Of a DNA stretch of 64,000 nucleotides, positions 34,674 through 42,417 are shown in pieces. Below the pieces are notes generated by a model. The model did no database searches and was not told the DNA's origin. It saw only the letters and a list, made by a program, of their open reading frames with translations. This DNA is from an uncultured Christensenellaceae bacterium (GTDB lineage Bacteria > Bacillota > Clostridia > Christensenellales > Borkfalkiaceae): positions 9,747 to 73,746 of the forward strand of contig CAJUPX010000011.1 of the NCBI GenBank assembly GCA_910588685.1, read 5' to 3'. Within the stretch, counting starts at the first letter, position 1, and each line of letters starts with the position of its first letter. The position numbers were made by a program, and so were the translations under genes.

Positions 34674-35852
34674 TTATTTTTTTATTTTTGCAACTCCCGT
34701 TTCAACAGCCGCCTGCGCAACCGCTTTTGCAACGGCGTTATGCGCCCTTTTATCGTACGCGTAAGGCAGAATGTAATCAACGGAAAGCTCTTTATCCGAC
34801 ACGCAGCCTGCAATGCCGTAAGACGCGGCTATCATCATTTCGGTATTTACCGTTTTAGCCCTTACGTCTAACGCGCCGCGGAAAAGTCCGGGAAAAACCA
34901 GAACGTTGTTTATCTGGTTTGCATTCTCAGAAGAGCCCGTACCTACTATAAACGCGCCCGCCGCCTTTGCTTTTTCGGGCTCTATTTCGGGAACGGGGTT
35001 TGCGCAAGTGAATAAAACGGCTTTGTCCGCCATAGACTTAACCATATCCTCCGTTACGCAGTGCGGTCCGGAAACGCCTATAAATACGTCCGCGCCGCGC
35101 ATAGCGTCGGAAAGAGCGCCTTGCATATGCCGTAAGTTGGTTATTTCCGCAAGTTCTTTCTGGGCGGGATTGAGCCATTCGCAGCCCTTGCATACAATGC
35201 CTTTCAAATCGCAGACGGTTATGTTTTTAACGCCGAGTTTTAAAAGAAATTTTGCAATTGCAATGCCCGCCGCGCCCGCGCCGTTTATAACGAGCTTTAT
35301 ATCCGCAGCGTTCTTTTTTGCGAGTTTTAACGAGTTTATGAGAGCGGCGGCAACGACTATTGCCGTACCGTGCTGGTCGTCGTGGAAAACGGGTATGTCA
35401 AGCTCTTCTTTGAGCCGCGTTTCTATTTCAAAGCAGCGCGGCGCGGAAATATCCTCTAAATTAATACCGCCGAACGAGCCTGCAAGCAGCTTTACGGTTT
35501 TTATTATATCTTCGGTATCCTTGGAGCCTATGCACAGGGGATATGCGTCAACGTCGCCGTATGCCTTGAAAAGAGCGCATTTGCCCTCCATAACAGGCAT
35601 ACCCGCTTCCGGACCTATATCGCCGAGTCCCAAAACCGCGGTACCGTCGGTAATTACCGGAACGGTATTCCAACGGCGCGTCAGCTCAAAAGATTTTTCA
35701 ACGTCGTTATGTATCGCCATACACGGCTCGGCTACGCCGGGAGTGTACGCAACTGAAAGCGCCTCTCTGCTGTCTACCGGAACGCGGCAAACCGTTTCTA
35801 TTTTGCCTTTCCATTCACCGTGTTTTTTTAATGATAATTCTTTGTAGTTCAT
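34674..35852 (-). CDS. NAD(P)-dependent malic enzyme
   Basis: A 392-residue malic enzyme converting malate to pyruvate and CO2. The N-terminal domain has VAYTPGVAEPC (about 34-44) and catalytic-region motifs DGTAVLGLGDIGPEAGMPVM and EDISAPRCFEIE. The NAD-binding fold begins near LVINGAGAAGIAIAKFLL (about 187). Length fits the short bacterial form without a phosphotransacetylase domain. A GGGGAGAAA site precedes the ATG. It likely feeds fermentation with the neighbouring alcohol dehydrogenase. Confidence 0.94.
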   Translation of the reverse strand: MNYKELSLKKHGEWKGKIETVCRVPVDSREALSVAYTPGVAEPCMAIHNDVEKSFELTRRWNTVPVITDGTAVLGLGDIGPEAGMPVMEGKCALFKAYGDVDAYPLCIGSKDTEDIIKTVKLLAGSFGGINLEDISAPRCFEIETRLKEELDIPVFHDDQHGTAIVVAAALINSLKLAKKNAADIKLVINGAGAAGIAIAKFLLKLGVKNITVCDLKGIVCKGCEWLNPAQKELAEITNLRHMQGALSDAMRGADVFIGVSGPHCVTEDMVKSMADKAVLFTCANPVPEIEPEKAKAAGAFIVGTGSSENANQINNVLVFPGLFRGALDVRAKTVNTEMMIAASYGIAGCVSDKELSVDYILPYAYDKRAHNAVAKAVAQAAVETGVAKIKK

Positions 35853-35904
35853 AATTTCTCCCCGGCAGAAATAATTTTCCGCCGTACCGTTTCGGCTTTA
35901 TATA

Positions 35905-37098
35905 TTAATGTAAAAGTTTTTTGTAAACGTTTTCAATTTTCCGCCTGTCCCACAGCGCGGGTACGGGATAGAGCGGGTTGGCTTCCTTTTCGGCATAAAA
36001 AGCTAATTCCGGTATATCTTCGGGGCGAAGCTCTTCAAAGGTTTTGCCTATACCGAATGCCGAATTCAGCTCTTCTATGCGCGAGATAAACTGCTCCGCG
36101 CCCTGACCGTGCGAACAGTTTTTTGGGGCAATGCCGCAATATACCGCCATTTTATGGAGTTTTTTGTGTACGCATTTTCCGTATTCGCGCAAAACGACAG
36201 GCAGTATTACGGCGTTTGCGTAACCGTGCGCAATATCGTATTTGCCGCCGAGCGCGTGCGCCGTTGCGTGGACATAGCCGACGTAGGCTTTGGAAAACGC
36301 CCTGCCCGCCTTGTGCGCCGCCAAAAGCATACTGTCCGCCGCGCCTTTATCGCCGCCGTAAAATCCGGGGAGACCAGAAAATATGAGATTAGCCGCCTCC
36401 AAAGCGTCTTTGCGGGTTGCGCGGTTGCCTCCTCTGCCTATATACGCCTCCACGGCGTGGGTAAGCGCGTCCATACCCGTGGTTGAAATAATGTGTTTCG
36501 GAAGCGTTTCGCACACTTCGCCGTCGAGCACGGCATACGGGGGTATAAGCGGAAAATCGCTGATAGCATATTTACGGCGCGTTCGGGAGTCCGTTACCAC
36601 CGCCGCGAGAGTTGTTTCGCTGCCAGAACCTACCGTTGTAGGCACTGCGATTAACAGCGGAATTTTTTTGTTGACTTTTAAAATACCGCGCATTTGCCAA
36701 AGCGTTTTTTTGGGACGGGCGACGAGCGCTCCAACGCATTTTGCGCAGTCCATAGGCGAGCCGCCGCCGAAACCTATTATACAGTCGCAGCCGTCGTTTT
36801 TATAAATTTTCAACGCGTCGTCAACGGTTTGCGAAGTAGGATTTGACACCGAGCCGTCAAACAGGGAATATTCGTAACCCGAGACGGCGAGCGCGGCTTC
36901 AAGCTTTTTGGTAGCCCCCGCGGCGTTCAGGTGTTTACCCGTAACTATCAAGGGGCGTTTTTTGCCGTTTTTTTCGATTACCCCAGCAATATCTTCTACT
37001 TTCTCAATTATTTCCGGGTTTTTATAGGGCAGAAAAGGCAGCGCGATTTTAAGCGCGGTTTGAAAAATTCTGCAATAAATTCTTTTAAATATGTTCAT
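35905..37098 (-). CDS. Iron-containing alcohol dehydrogenase
   Basis: A 397-residue group III alcohol dehydrogenase. The NAD-binding segment is GFGGGSPMDCAK (about 107-118). Metal-binding histidines fall in MDALTHAVEAYIG and HATAHALGGKYDIAHGYANA. Butanol/ethanol or aldehyde reduction is likely; the exact substrate is not readable. No clear Shine-Dalgarno precedes the ATG at 37098, so a different start is possible. It lies between malic enzyme and tmRNA, all on the minus strand. Confidence 0.92.
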   Translation of the reverse strand: MNIFKRIYCRIFQTALKIALPFLPYKNPEIIEKVEDIAGVIEKNGKKRPLIVTGKHLNAAGATKKLEAALAVSGYEYSLFDGSVSNPTSQTVDDALKIYKNDGCDCIIGFGGGSPMDCAKCVGALVARPKKTLWQMRGILKVNKKIPLLIAVPTTVGSGSETTLAAVVTDSRTRRKYAISDFPLIPPYAVLDGEVCETLPKHIISTTGMDALTHAVEAYIGRGGNRATRKDALEAANLIFSGLPGFYGGDKGAADSMLLAAHKAGRAFSKAYVGYVHATAHALGGKYDIAHGYANAVILPVVLREYGKCVHKKLHKMAVYCGIAPKNCSHGQGAEQFISRIEELNSAFGIGKTFEELRPEDIPELAFYAEKEANPLYPVPALWDRRKIENVYKKLLH

Positions 37099-37145
37099 AA
37101 ACCAATCGCCGTTCGTTCGCCTTTAATCTGTATGAATTTAATATC

Positions 37146-37173
37146 ATACGCACACTATAAAAAGTGTGCGTAT
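37146..37173 (-). terminator. Stem-loop at the 3' side of tmRNA
   Basis: ATACGCACACT pairs with AGTGTGCGTAT over 11 bases around a six-base loop, beginning about 10 bases beyond the tmRNA CCA end. The U-tract is poor, so it may act in termination plus 3' processing. Confidence 0.7.
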
Positions 37174-37183
37174 ACGTCTCGTG

Positions 37184-37572
37184 TGGTGGACGAGTAGGGA
37201 CTTGCACCCTAGTCTTACGTATTTTGTTGAGGCTTTCTACATACTTAGTCTGCCTTTAATCTTAACCTGGTTGCCCCGGCAGACGGGTGCAAACAGGCGC
37301 ATACCGCTTAATTCTCAAATCCGCGCGCGGTAAAACGCGAAAACGAGTTTACCGTTTAATTAACGCCCTTAATACGCCAACGGTGAACGTATTAGGACGG
37401 ACCGCGTTTAAGTTACGCAGCGCAAGCGTAGCTTGCCGCTCCGAAGGAGGGGAATGCTACAACTTTGGAATCGTTTGATTCTGCATTTAAATTTAAATTC
37501 CGTTTTTACAAAGCCGGACCTTTGATATGCTTTTCCTCTCCGCCATACGCAATCGAATCTGAAAACTCGCCC
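37184..37572 (-). ncRNA. ssrA: tmRNA
   Basis: A 389-base minus-strand RNA. The 5' end GGGCGAG (37566-37572) pairs with CTCGTCC near the 3' end (37188-37194), followed by ACCA (37184-37187), giving a seven-pair acceptor. The D-like part has GATTCGA. The T-arm is TAGGG-TGCAAGT-CCCTA. The resume codon GCA is placed at 37455-37457 after GTTGTA. The tag reads AFPSFGAASYACAA and stops at TAA 37413-37415. Pseudoknot-like repeats follow. tmRNA rescues stalled ribosomes with SmpB. The tag end CAA instead of the usual LAA is odd. Confidence 0.9.
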
Positions 37573-37594
37573 GTAGTATTTAAGGATTACCATT

Positions 37595-37624
37595 ATTATA
37601 TAGCCAACCGTTTAAAAAAATCAA
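37595..37624 (-). promoter_or_regulatory. tmRNA promoter
   Basis: Minus-strand -35 TTGATT (37619-37624), 18-base spacer and -10 TATAAT (37595-37600). Start is predicted about 16 bases before the mature 5' end, leaving a short leader for RNase P. Confidence 0.8.
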
Positions 37625-37643
37625 GCGTTTATTTTGTTTTTTA

Positions 37644-37672
37644 TTGACATTTTAAGGTAAATGTTTTAAAGT
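37644..37672 (+). promoter_or_regulatory. Promoter of the pfkB-like/luxS operon
   Basis: TTGACA (37644-37649), 17-base spacer and TAAAGT (37667-37672). The expected start falls at about 37679-37681, against the TTG/ATG start of the kinase gene. Divergent from the tmRNA promoter. Confidence 0.65.
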
Positions 37673-37680
37673 ATAAGCGT

Positions 37681-38595
37681 TTGATGATTTACACGATAAC
37701 GTTTAATCCCTCGTTGGATTACTATGTACAAGTAAATAACATAAAAAGCGGCGTTGTCAACCGGACAACAAGCGAACGCCTTGCTGTCGGAGGAAAGGGC
37801 GTTAACGTTTCGCTCGCCTTAAAAGAGCTGGGCGAAGATACGCTCGCGCTCGGATTTGTTGCGGGCTTTACCGGCAAATTTATACGCGAAAAGGTTGCCG
37901 CCCTGGGACTTAACCACGACTTTATAGAAGTTGCGGGGCAGAGCCGCATAAACGTAAAGATTAAAAGCAACACAGAAACCGATATAAACGGCACGGGCGC
38001 ATATGTCAGCCCGCAGGACGTAAACAAGCTTTCGAGAAAGCTTAAAGGTTTACTCAAAGAGGGCGACTGGCTGGTTGTTTGCGGCAGCATACCCCCCTCT
38101 CTTCCCGAAACGGTGTATGCGGATTTGTTTAAAAAGCTGCACGCCGTAAGCGGCGTTAAGCTTGTTGTGGACGCGTGCGGCAGAACGCTTAAAGAAACGC
38201 TCAAATACCGTCCTTTTTTAATTAAACCGAACATATACGAGCTGTGCGATTTATTCGGACTTACCGCCGTGCCGGACGTGGAAAACGTTTACGCCTGCGC
38301 GAGGAAGCTTCAACAGGCGGGCGCGCGCAACGTAATAGTTTCTATGGGAAGCTCGGGCGCGGCTATGGTAACGGAAACGGAGCAGTCGCTGTTTGTGCGC
38401 GCGGCGCGCGGGCAGCTTGTAAACTCGGTCGGCGCGGGCGACAGTATGATTGCGGGATTTATCCATAACTATATAAACACCGGCAACTACTTTGCGGCGC
38501 TCAACTACGCAACGGCGGCGGGCAGCGCGTGCGCGTTTACCAAAAACCTCGCCACGCGCGAACAGATAGAATATATAGAGTCGTTAATGCTGTGA
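37681..38595 (+). CDS. 1-phosphofructokinase/tagatose-6-phosphate kinase family (PfkB)
   Basis: A 304-residue PfkB sugar kinase; FruK-like by the start MIYTITFNPSLDYYV and by GGKGVNVSLALKELG (sugar and phosphate contact). The catalytic Asp is in SVGAGDSMIAGF near residue 250. It phosphorylates fructose-1-P or tagatose-6-P; which cannot be read here, and no PTS gene is adjacent. Start is TTG 37681 or ATG 37684; neither has a Shine-Dalgarno and the promoter abuts them. The stop overlaps the PPTase start by 4 bases. Confidence 0.9.
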   Translation: MMIYTITFNPSLDYYVQVNNIKSGVVNRTTSERLAVGGKGVNVSLALKELGEDTLALGFVAGFTGKFIREKVAALGLNHDFIEVAGQSRINVKIKSNTETDINGTGAYVSPQDVNKLSRKLKGLLKEGDWLVVCGSIPPSLPETVYADLFKKLHAVSGVKLVVDACGRTLKETLKYRPFLIKPNIYELCDLFGLTAVPDVENVYACARKLQQAGARNVIVSMGSSGAAMVTETEQSLFVRAARGQLVNSVGAGDSMIAGFIHNYINTGNYFAALNYATAAGSACAFTKNLATREQIEYIESLML

Positions 38596-39068
38596 TTGAA
38601 ATTTACACCTTAAAAAAAGAGGCTCTATATTCCGCGCTTGAAAAAATACTGCTTGAACGCACGGGCAGCGCCTTAACGGCAAAAACCCCGAACGGAAAGC
38701 CTTACGCCGTTAACGGCGGGTTGGAGTTCTCCCTGTCGCACAGCGGACAAAAAGCGCTGCTTGTCATATCCGACAAGCCCGTCGGCGCGGATTTGGAAAT
38801 ATGCAAAGGTCGCCGCCGCGACAGCGTAATTTCGCGTTTTTCACCAAGAGAGCAAAGCGAAATACTAAGCGAAAAGGATTTTTTGTTTCACTGGACCGTA
38901 CGCGAAGCTTATATAAAGCTTGTAGGCGGTACTCTTGCCGAATATTTTAAAAGGCTGGAATTTTTTGGCGGAGAACTGTTCTTAGACGGCAGCAAATTAA
39001 ACGTTAAAATAACCAAACATATTTTGGACAGCGGCATTGCCGCGGTCTGCACGGAAAACCGGGGATAA
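38592..39068 (+). CDS. 4'-phosphopantetheinyl transferase (Sfp-type)
   Basis: A 158-residue enzyme that moves phosphopantetheine from CoA to carrier proteins. Motifs are FSLSHSGQKAL, the Mg-binding VGADLEI, and FHWTVREAYIKLVGG, where Arg replaces the usual Lys of WxxKEA. The GTG start at 38592 is chosen because it overlaps the kinase stop (GTGA) and yields MIEIYTLKK; the longer frame lacks a site. At this length it is a short Sfp-like form. No polyketide or peptide synthetase lies in the window, so the carrier is unknown. Confidence 0.85.
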   Translation: MIEIYTLKKEALYSALEKILLERTGSALTAKTPNGKPYAVNGGLEFSLSHSGQKALLVISDKPVGADLEICKGRRRDSVISRFSPREQSEILSEKDFLFHWTVREAYIKLVGGTLAEYFKRLEFFGGELFLDGSKLNVKITKHILDSGIAAVCTENRG

Positions 39069-39071
39069 AAA

Positions 39072-39719
39072 ATGAAAGTTTTTGTAATTGCAATGGCTAA
39101 CGAAGCCGAGTGCGTTTTGTCTGAAATGACGGATAAAACCGAGAACATAATATGCGGTAAACGCGTTATATGCGGCACTCTATACAAAAAACCGACCGCC
39201 GTTGTAATATGCGGCGTAGGCAAAGTAAACGCAGCCTGCGGCGCACAGATTGCCGTTGACAGACTGTCCGCCGACTGTATAATCAACCTCGGGGTTGCGG
39301 GCGGACTTAACGGCGGCACGGAGCTTGCAAAAACCTATTCCGTATCCAGCGCGGTACAGTACGACTTTGACCTTACGCAGCTTAACGGAACGGAAATAGG
39401 CACGCTTAACGAATGTAAAGAAAATTATCTGCCTCTTTCGGTAAACGGTAATTTCCCGCAGAAAAAGCTTGCGACAGGCGACAGATTTAACGACAGCCCT
39501 AAGGACTATGCGCTGTTGACAGAGGTGCTCGGCGCGGATATACGCGATATGGAGGGCGGCGCGATAGCGCAGGTTTGTATGCACGCGGGCGTTGAGTGCC
39601 GCGAATTTAAAACCATATCCGACGTTGCGGGCAGCGGAAGCACAACAGAACAGTTTTTAAAAAATCTTACTCTCTGCTTCAATGAAATAAAGCGTCAGCT
39701 TAAATATATTTTTGACTGA
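39072..39719 (+). CDS. MTA/SAH nucleosidase-like protein
   Basis: A 215-residue phosphorylase-superfamily nucleosidase. It opens with FVIAMANEAECVL (Pfs proteins begin IGAMxxE), then GVGKVNAACGAQ and CIINLGVAGGL. The substrate-binding motif is DMEGGAIAQVC (DMEGAA in classical Pfs), and the catalytic Asp is in TISDVAGSG. It should cleave S-adenosylhomocysteine to S-ribosylhomocysteine and adenine. LuxS, which uses that product, follows 7 bases later. GGGGATAAAAA precedes the ATG. Confidence 0.9.
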   Translation: MKVFVIAMANEAECVLSEMTDKTENIICGKRVICGTLYKKPTAVVICGVGKVNAACGAQIAVDRLSADCIINLGVAGGLNGGTELAKTYSVSSAVQYDFDLTQLNGTEIGTLNECKENYLPLSVNGNFPQKKLATGDRFNDSPKDYALLTEVLGADIRDMEGGAIAQVCMHAGVECREFKTISDVAGSGSTTEQFLKNLTLCFNEIKRQLKYIFD

Positions 39720-39726
39720 ATCACTT

Positions 39727-40155
39727 ATGAAAAAAATCCCCTCTTTTGAAAAAAATCACGACCTTTTAAATACGGGGCTTTACAAATGCGGAATATCGCA
39801 CGGCGTTACCACCTGGGATTTGCGCAGCAAAAAGCCCAACGGCGGCGACTATATATCCCCCGCCGCCATTCACACGGTTGAACACCTGATAGCAACAGTT
39901 TTGCGCAATTCGGAACGCGGCGGCGATATTATTTATTTCGGGCCTATGGGCTGCCGCACGGGATACTATCTTTTAACCGTCAATATGGACTTCGGCGACG
40001 TTCTGCCGCTTCTGCGCAACGCTTTTGAACAAGCGCTCGCATTTGACGAAGTACCGGGAAACAAGCGCGAGGAATGCGGCAACTATCTTGAACACGACCT
40101 CGGCGGCGCGAAACGCGAATGTAAAAATTATCTGGAGATTTTAAATAAATTATGA
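39727..40155 (+). CDS. luxS: S-ribosylhomocysteine lyase LuxS
   Basis: A 142-residue LuxS. It has the metal motif HTVEHL with His49 and His53, the substrate loop GCRTGYYL, and the third metal ligand Cys in GGAKRECKNYL. It forms homocysteine and the AI-2 precursor DPD. ATG 39727 is preferred (MKKIPSFEKNHDLL); the frame opens at TTG 39712. No good ribosome site is visible, so translation is probably coupled to the nucleosidase gene. Its stop overlaps the next start by 4 bases. Confidence 0.96.
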   Translation: MKKIPSFEKNHDLLNTGLYKCGISHGVTTWDLRSKKPNGGDYISPAAIHTVEHLIATVLRNSERGGDIIYFGPMGCRTGYYLLTVNMDFGDVLPLLRNAFEQALAFDEVPGNKREECGNYLEHDLGGAKRECKNYLEILNKL

Positions 40156-40820
40156 AACCACTAGGCGGAGGCTGGGACGAGCTGCTCTCCCCCCTTTTTG
40201 CAGACGACCGCTATAAAAAAATACGTGAATTTCTGCTTAAAGAATACAGCGAACACGTCGTATATCCCGATATGTACGACCTTTACAACTGTTTCAGATA
40301 CACGCCTTTAAGCCAAATAAAGGCGGTAATTTTGGGACAGGACCCGTACCACGAGCCAAACCAGGCGCACGGACTGTGTTTTTCGGTGAGGCGCGGGGTA
40401 AGGCTGCCGCCGTCGCTGCAAAATATTTATAAGGAAATAGAGAGCGACCTCGGCATACGCGAGCCCAACTGCGGCGATTTGACCAAATGGGCGGAGCAGG
40501 GCGTTCTGCTTTTGAACACCACCCTCACCGTACGCGAACACCAGGCTAACTCGCACTCGCAATGCGGCTGGGCGTGGTTTACCGACAGCGTTATAAAACT
40601 AATATCCGACAGTACGCAAAACGTCGTATTCATTTTGTGGGGCGGAAACGCGAGGAGCAAAACACCGCTCATCGATAAGTCGAAGCACCTGATTTTACAG
40701 TGCGCGCACCCCTCGCCCCTCTCGGCGTACAACGGATTTTTCGGCTGTAAACATTTTTCCAAAACAAACGAATATCTTATAGAACACGGAAAACAACCTA
40801 TAGACTGGAATTTACAATGA
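40152..40820 (+). CDS. ung: Uracil-DNA glycosylase
   Basis: A 222-residue family 1 uracil-DNA glycosylase. The catalytic Asp64 lies in GQDPYHEPNQAHGLCFSV. The leucine-loop His is in HPSPLSAYNGFFGCKHF near residue 184. It excises uracil from DNA in the cytoplasm. It overlaps luxS upstream and the phosphoglycerate mutase gene downstream, each by 4 bases. Confidence 0.97.
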   Translation: MKPLGGGWDELLSPLFADDRYKKIREFLLKEYSEHVVYPDMYDLYNCFRYTPLSQIKAVILGQDPYHEPNQAHGLCFSVRRGVRLPPSLQNIYKEIESDLGIREPNCGDLTKWAEQGVLLLNTTLTVREHQANSHSQCGWAWFTDSVIKLISDSTQNVVFILWGGNARSKTPLIDKSKHLILQCAHPSPLSAYNGFFGCKHFSKTNEYLIEHGKQPIDWNLQ

Positions 40821-42028
40821 AATATATAGTAGTGCTCGGCGACGGAATGTCCGACCTTAAAATTGAAGAGCTAGATAATAAAACCTGCCTTGAAAGCGCG
40901 GTAACGCCCGCGCTCGACCGCCTTGCCCCGCTCTCGGAAACAGGGCTGTGTAAAACGGTTCCGAATTCTTTAAAGCCGGGTTCGGACGTTGCAAATATGT
41001 CGGTGCTCGGGTTCGCCCCGCTCAAATACTATACCGGGCGTTCGCCGCTCGAAGCCGTTTCTATGGGTATAAATCTCAAAAGCACGGACGTTACGCTAAG
41101 ATGTAATCTTGTAACGCTGTCCGATGACGAGCCCTACGAAAACAAGACTATGCTCGACTACTCGGCGGGTGAAATTACCACGGCGGAAGCCGAAGAGCTT
41201 ATAAATTTTATTAACGCGGAGCTTGGCAGCAGGGATTTTGCGTTTTATACGGGAATTTCGTACAGACACTGCCTTGTTGCGGCAAACGGAGTTACGGGGC
41301 ACGACTTAACGCCGCCGCACGATATTTCCGACAAAAAAATTACCGCGCACCTGCCCAAAGGCAAAAACGCGGCGAAATATCTGGAATTTATGAAGCGCAG
41401 TTACGGACTGCTCTCCTCCCACCCCGTTAACCTGAAACGGATAAGCGAGGGCAAAAAACCGGCAAACTCGATATGGCTGTGGGGCGAAGGCACAAAGCCC
41501 GCCGTTCCAAGCTTTAAAAGCATACGCAATTTAAAGGGCGGAATTATTTCAGCCGTAGACCTTGTTAAAGGCATAGGCATACTTGCCGGAATGGATATAA
41601 TAGAGGTTGAGGGCGCAACCGGCAACTATAACACCGACTTTCAGGGCAAGGCAAACGCCGCCGCGGACGCGCTCATAAACGGTTTAGATTACGTATATAT
41701 CCATATAGAAGCGCCGGACGAGTGCGGACACCACGGCGATTATGCGCATAAGGTTTATTCGATTGAGCAGATAGACAAAGTTGTTGACACGCTCTGCAAG
41801 AGGCTTAATGCGGCGGGCGAGCATTTTGCAATGCTTGTTTGCCCCGACCACCCCACGCCGTGCGCAACAAAAACCCACAGCTCGGACCCGGTGCCGTACC
41901 TGCTGTACACCGACAAACGCAGCCTTTTTAACGGCGCAAAACGGTATACAGAGGACTGCGCCGCCTCTACAGGCGAATACGTGTCCGACGGATACAGGTT
42001 AATAGAAAAATTGATTTCAATAAAATAA
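40817..42028 (+). CDS. Cofactor-independent phosphoglycerate mutase, archaeal type
   Basis: A 403-residue member of the alkaline phosphatase superfamily, ApgM-like. It opens with IVVLGDGMSDLKI (metal-binding Asp), then the nucleophile region KPGSDVANMSVLGF. Late metal ligands fall in EAPDECGHHGDYAHK and VCPDHPTPCATKTHSSDPVP. It should interconvert 2- and 3-phosphoglycerate. Some members have been annotated as alternative homoserine kinases, so the substrate is not certain. Last gene of the operon. Confidence 0.9.
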   Translation: MKYIVVLGDGMSDLKIEELDNKTCLESAVTPALDRLAPLSETGLCKTVPNSLKPGSDVANMSVLGFAPLKYYTGRSPLEAVSMGINLKSTDVTLRCNLVTLSDDEPYENKTMLDYSAGEITTAEAEELINFINAELGSRDFAFYTGISYRHCLVAANGVTGHDLTPPHDISDKKITAHLPKGKNAAKYLEFMKRSYGLLSSHPVNLKRISEGKKPANSIWLWGEGTKPAVPSFKSIRNLKGGIISAVDLVKGIGILAGMDIIEVEGATGNYNTDFQGKANAAADALINGLDYVYIHIEAPDECGHHGDYAHKVYSIEQIDKVVDTLCKRLNAAGEHFAMLVCPDHPTPCATKTHSSDPVPYLLYTDKRSLFNGAKRYTEDCAASTGEYVSDGYRLIEKLISIK

Positions 42029-42045
42029 ATATTACGCCAAAGTAA

Positions 42046-42080
42046 ATAATCCACCCGCTTTGCGGGTGGATTTGTTTTTT
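42046..42080. terminator. Bidirectional terminator between convergent operons
   Basis: AATCCACCCGC pairs with GCGGGTGGATT around a three-base turn, followed by TTGTTTTTT on the plus strand. It ends the kinase-luxS operon and faces the end of hinT. Confidence 0.9.
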
Positions 42081-42417
42081 ACCAAGGCAGAGTTTCGCCG
42101 CCGAGTATGTGTATATGAAGATGAAATACCGTCTGTCCGGCATCGGCGCCCTGATTTATAATAAGACGGTAGCCGTTGTTACAGCCGTTTTCAGCGGCTA
42201 TGCCGGGTATTTTACAGAGCATATATTTTAAAAGCTCCGCATCCCCGCCGTTCATTTCCGAAAGCAGTTTAAAATGCGTTTTCGCAACGGCTAAAAGATG
42301 TACCTTTGCCTTTGGCTCTATATCCTTGAAAACAAGCATTTTACCGTCTTCATACACTTTTTGCGAGGGGATTTCCCCCTTTATTATTTTGCAGAATATG
42401 CAATCGTCCTTTAACAT
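42079..42417 (-). CDS. HIT-family nucleotide hydrolase (HinT-like)
   Basis: A 112-residue histidine-triad protein. It starts with DDCIFCKIIKGEIPS and ends with the triad HLHIHILGG, where the middle His is catalytic. It hydrolyses purine nucleoside phosphoramidates in the cytoplasm. A GGGAGG site precedes the ATG within the end of the prsW-like gene (7-base overlap). Last gene of the prmA operon. Confidence 0.95.
   Translation of the reverse strand: MLKDDCIFCKIIKGEIPSQKVYEDGKMLVFKDIEPKAKVHLLAVAKTHFKLLSEMNGGDAELLKYMLCKIPGIAAENGCNNGYRLIINQGADAGQTVFHLHIHILGGETLPW

Noticed and set aside
37287..37647. Small open frames across the tmRNA region
   Set aside because: They coincide with a well-formed tmRNA with paired ends, CCA and tag frame, and have no ribosome site.
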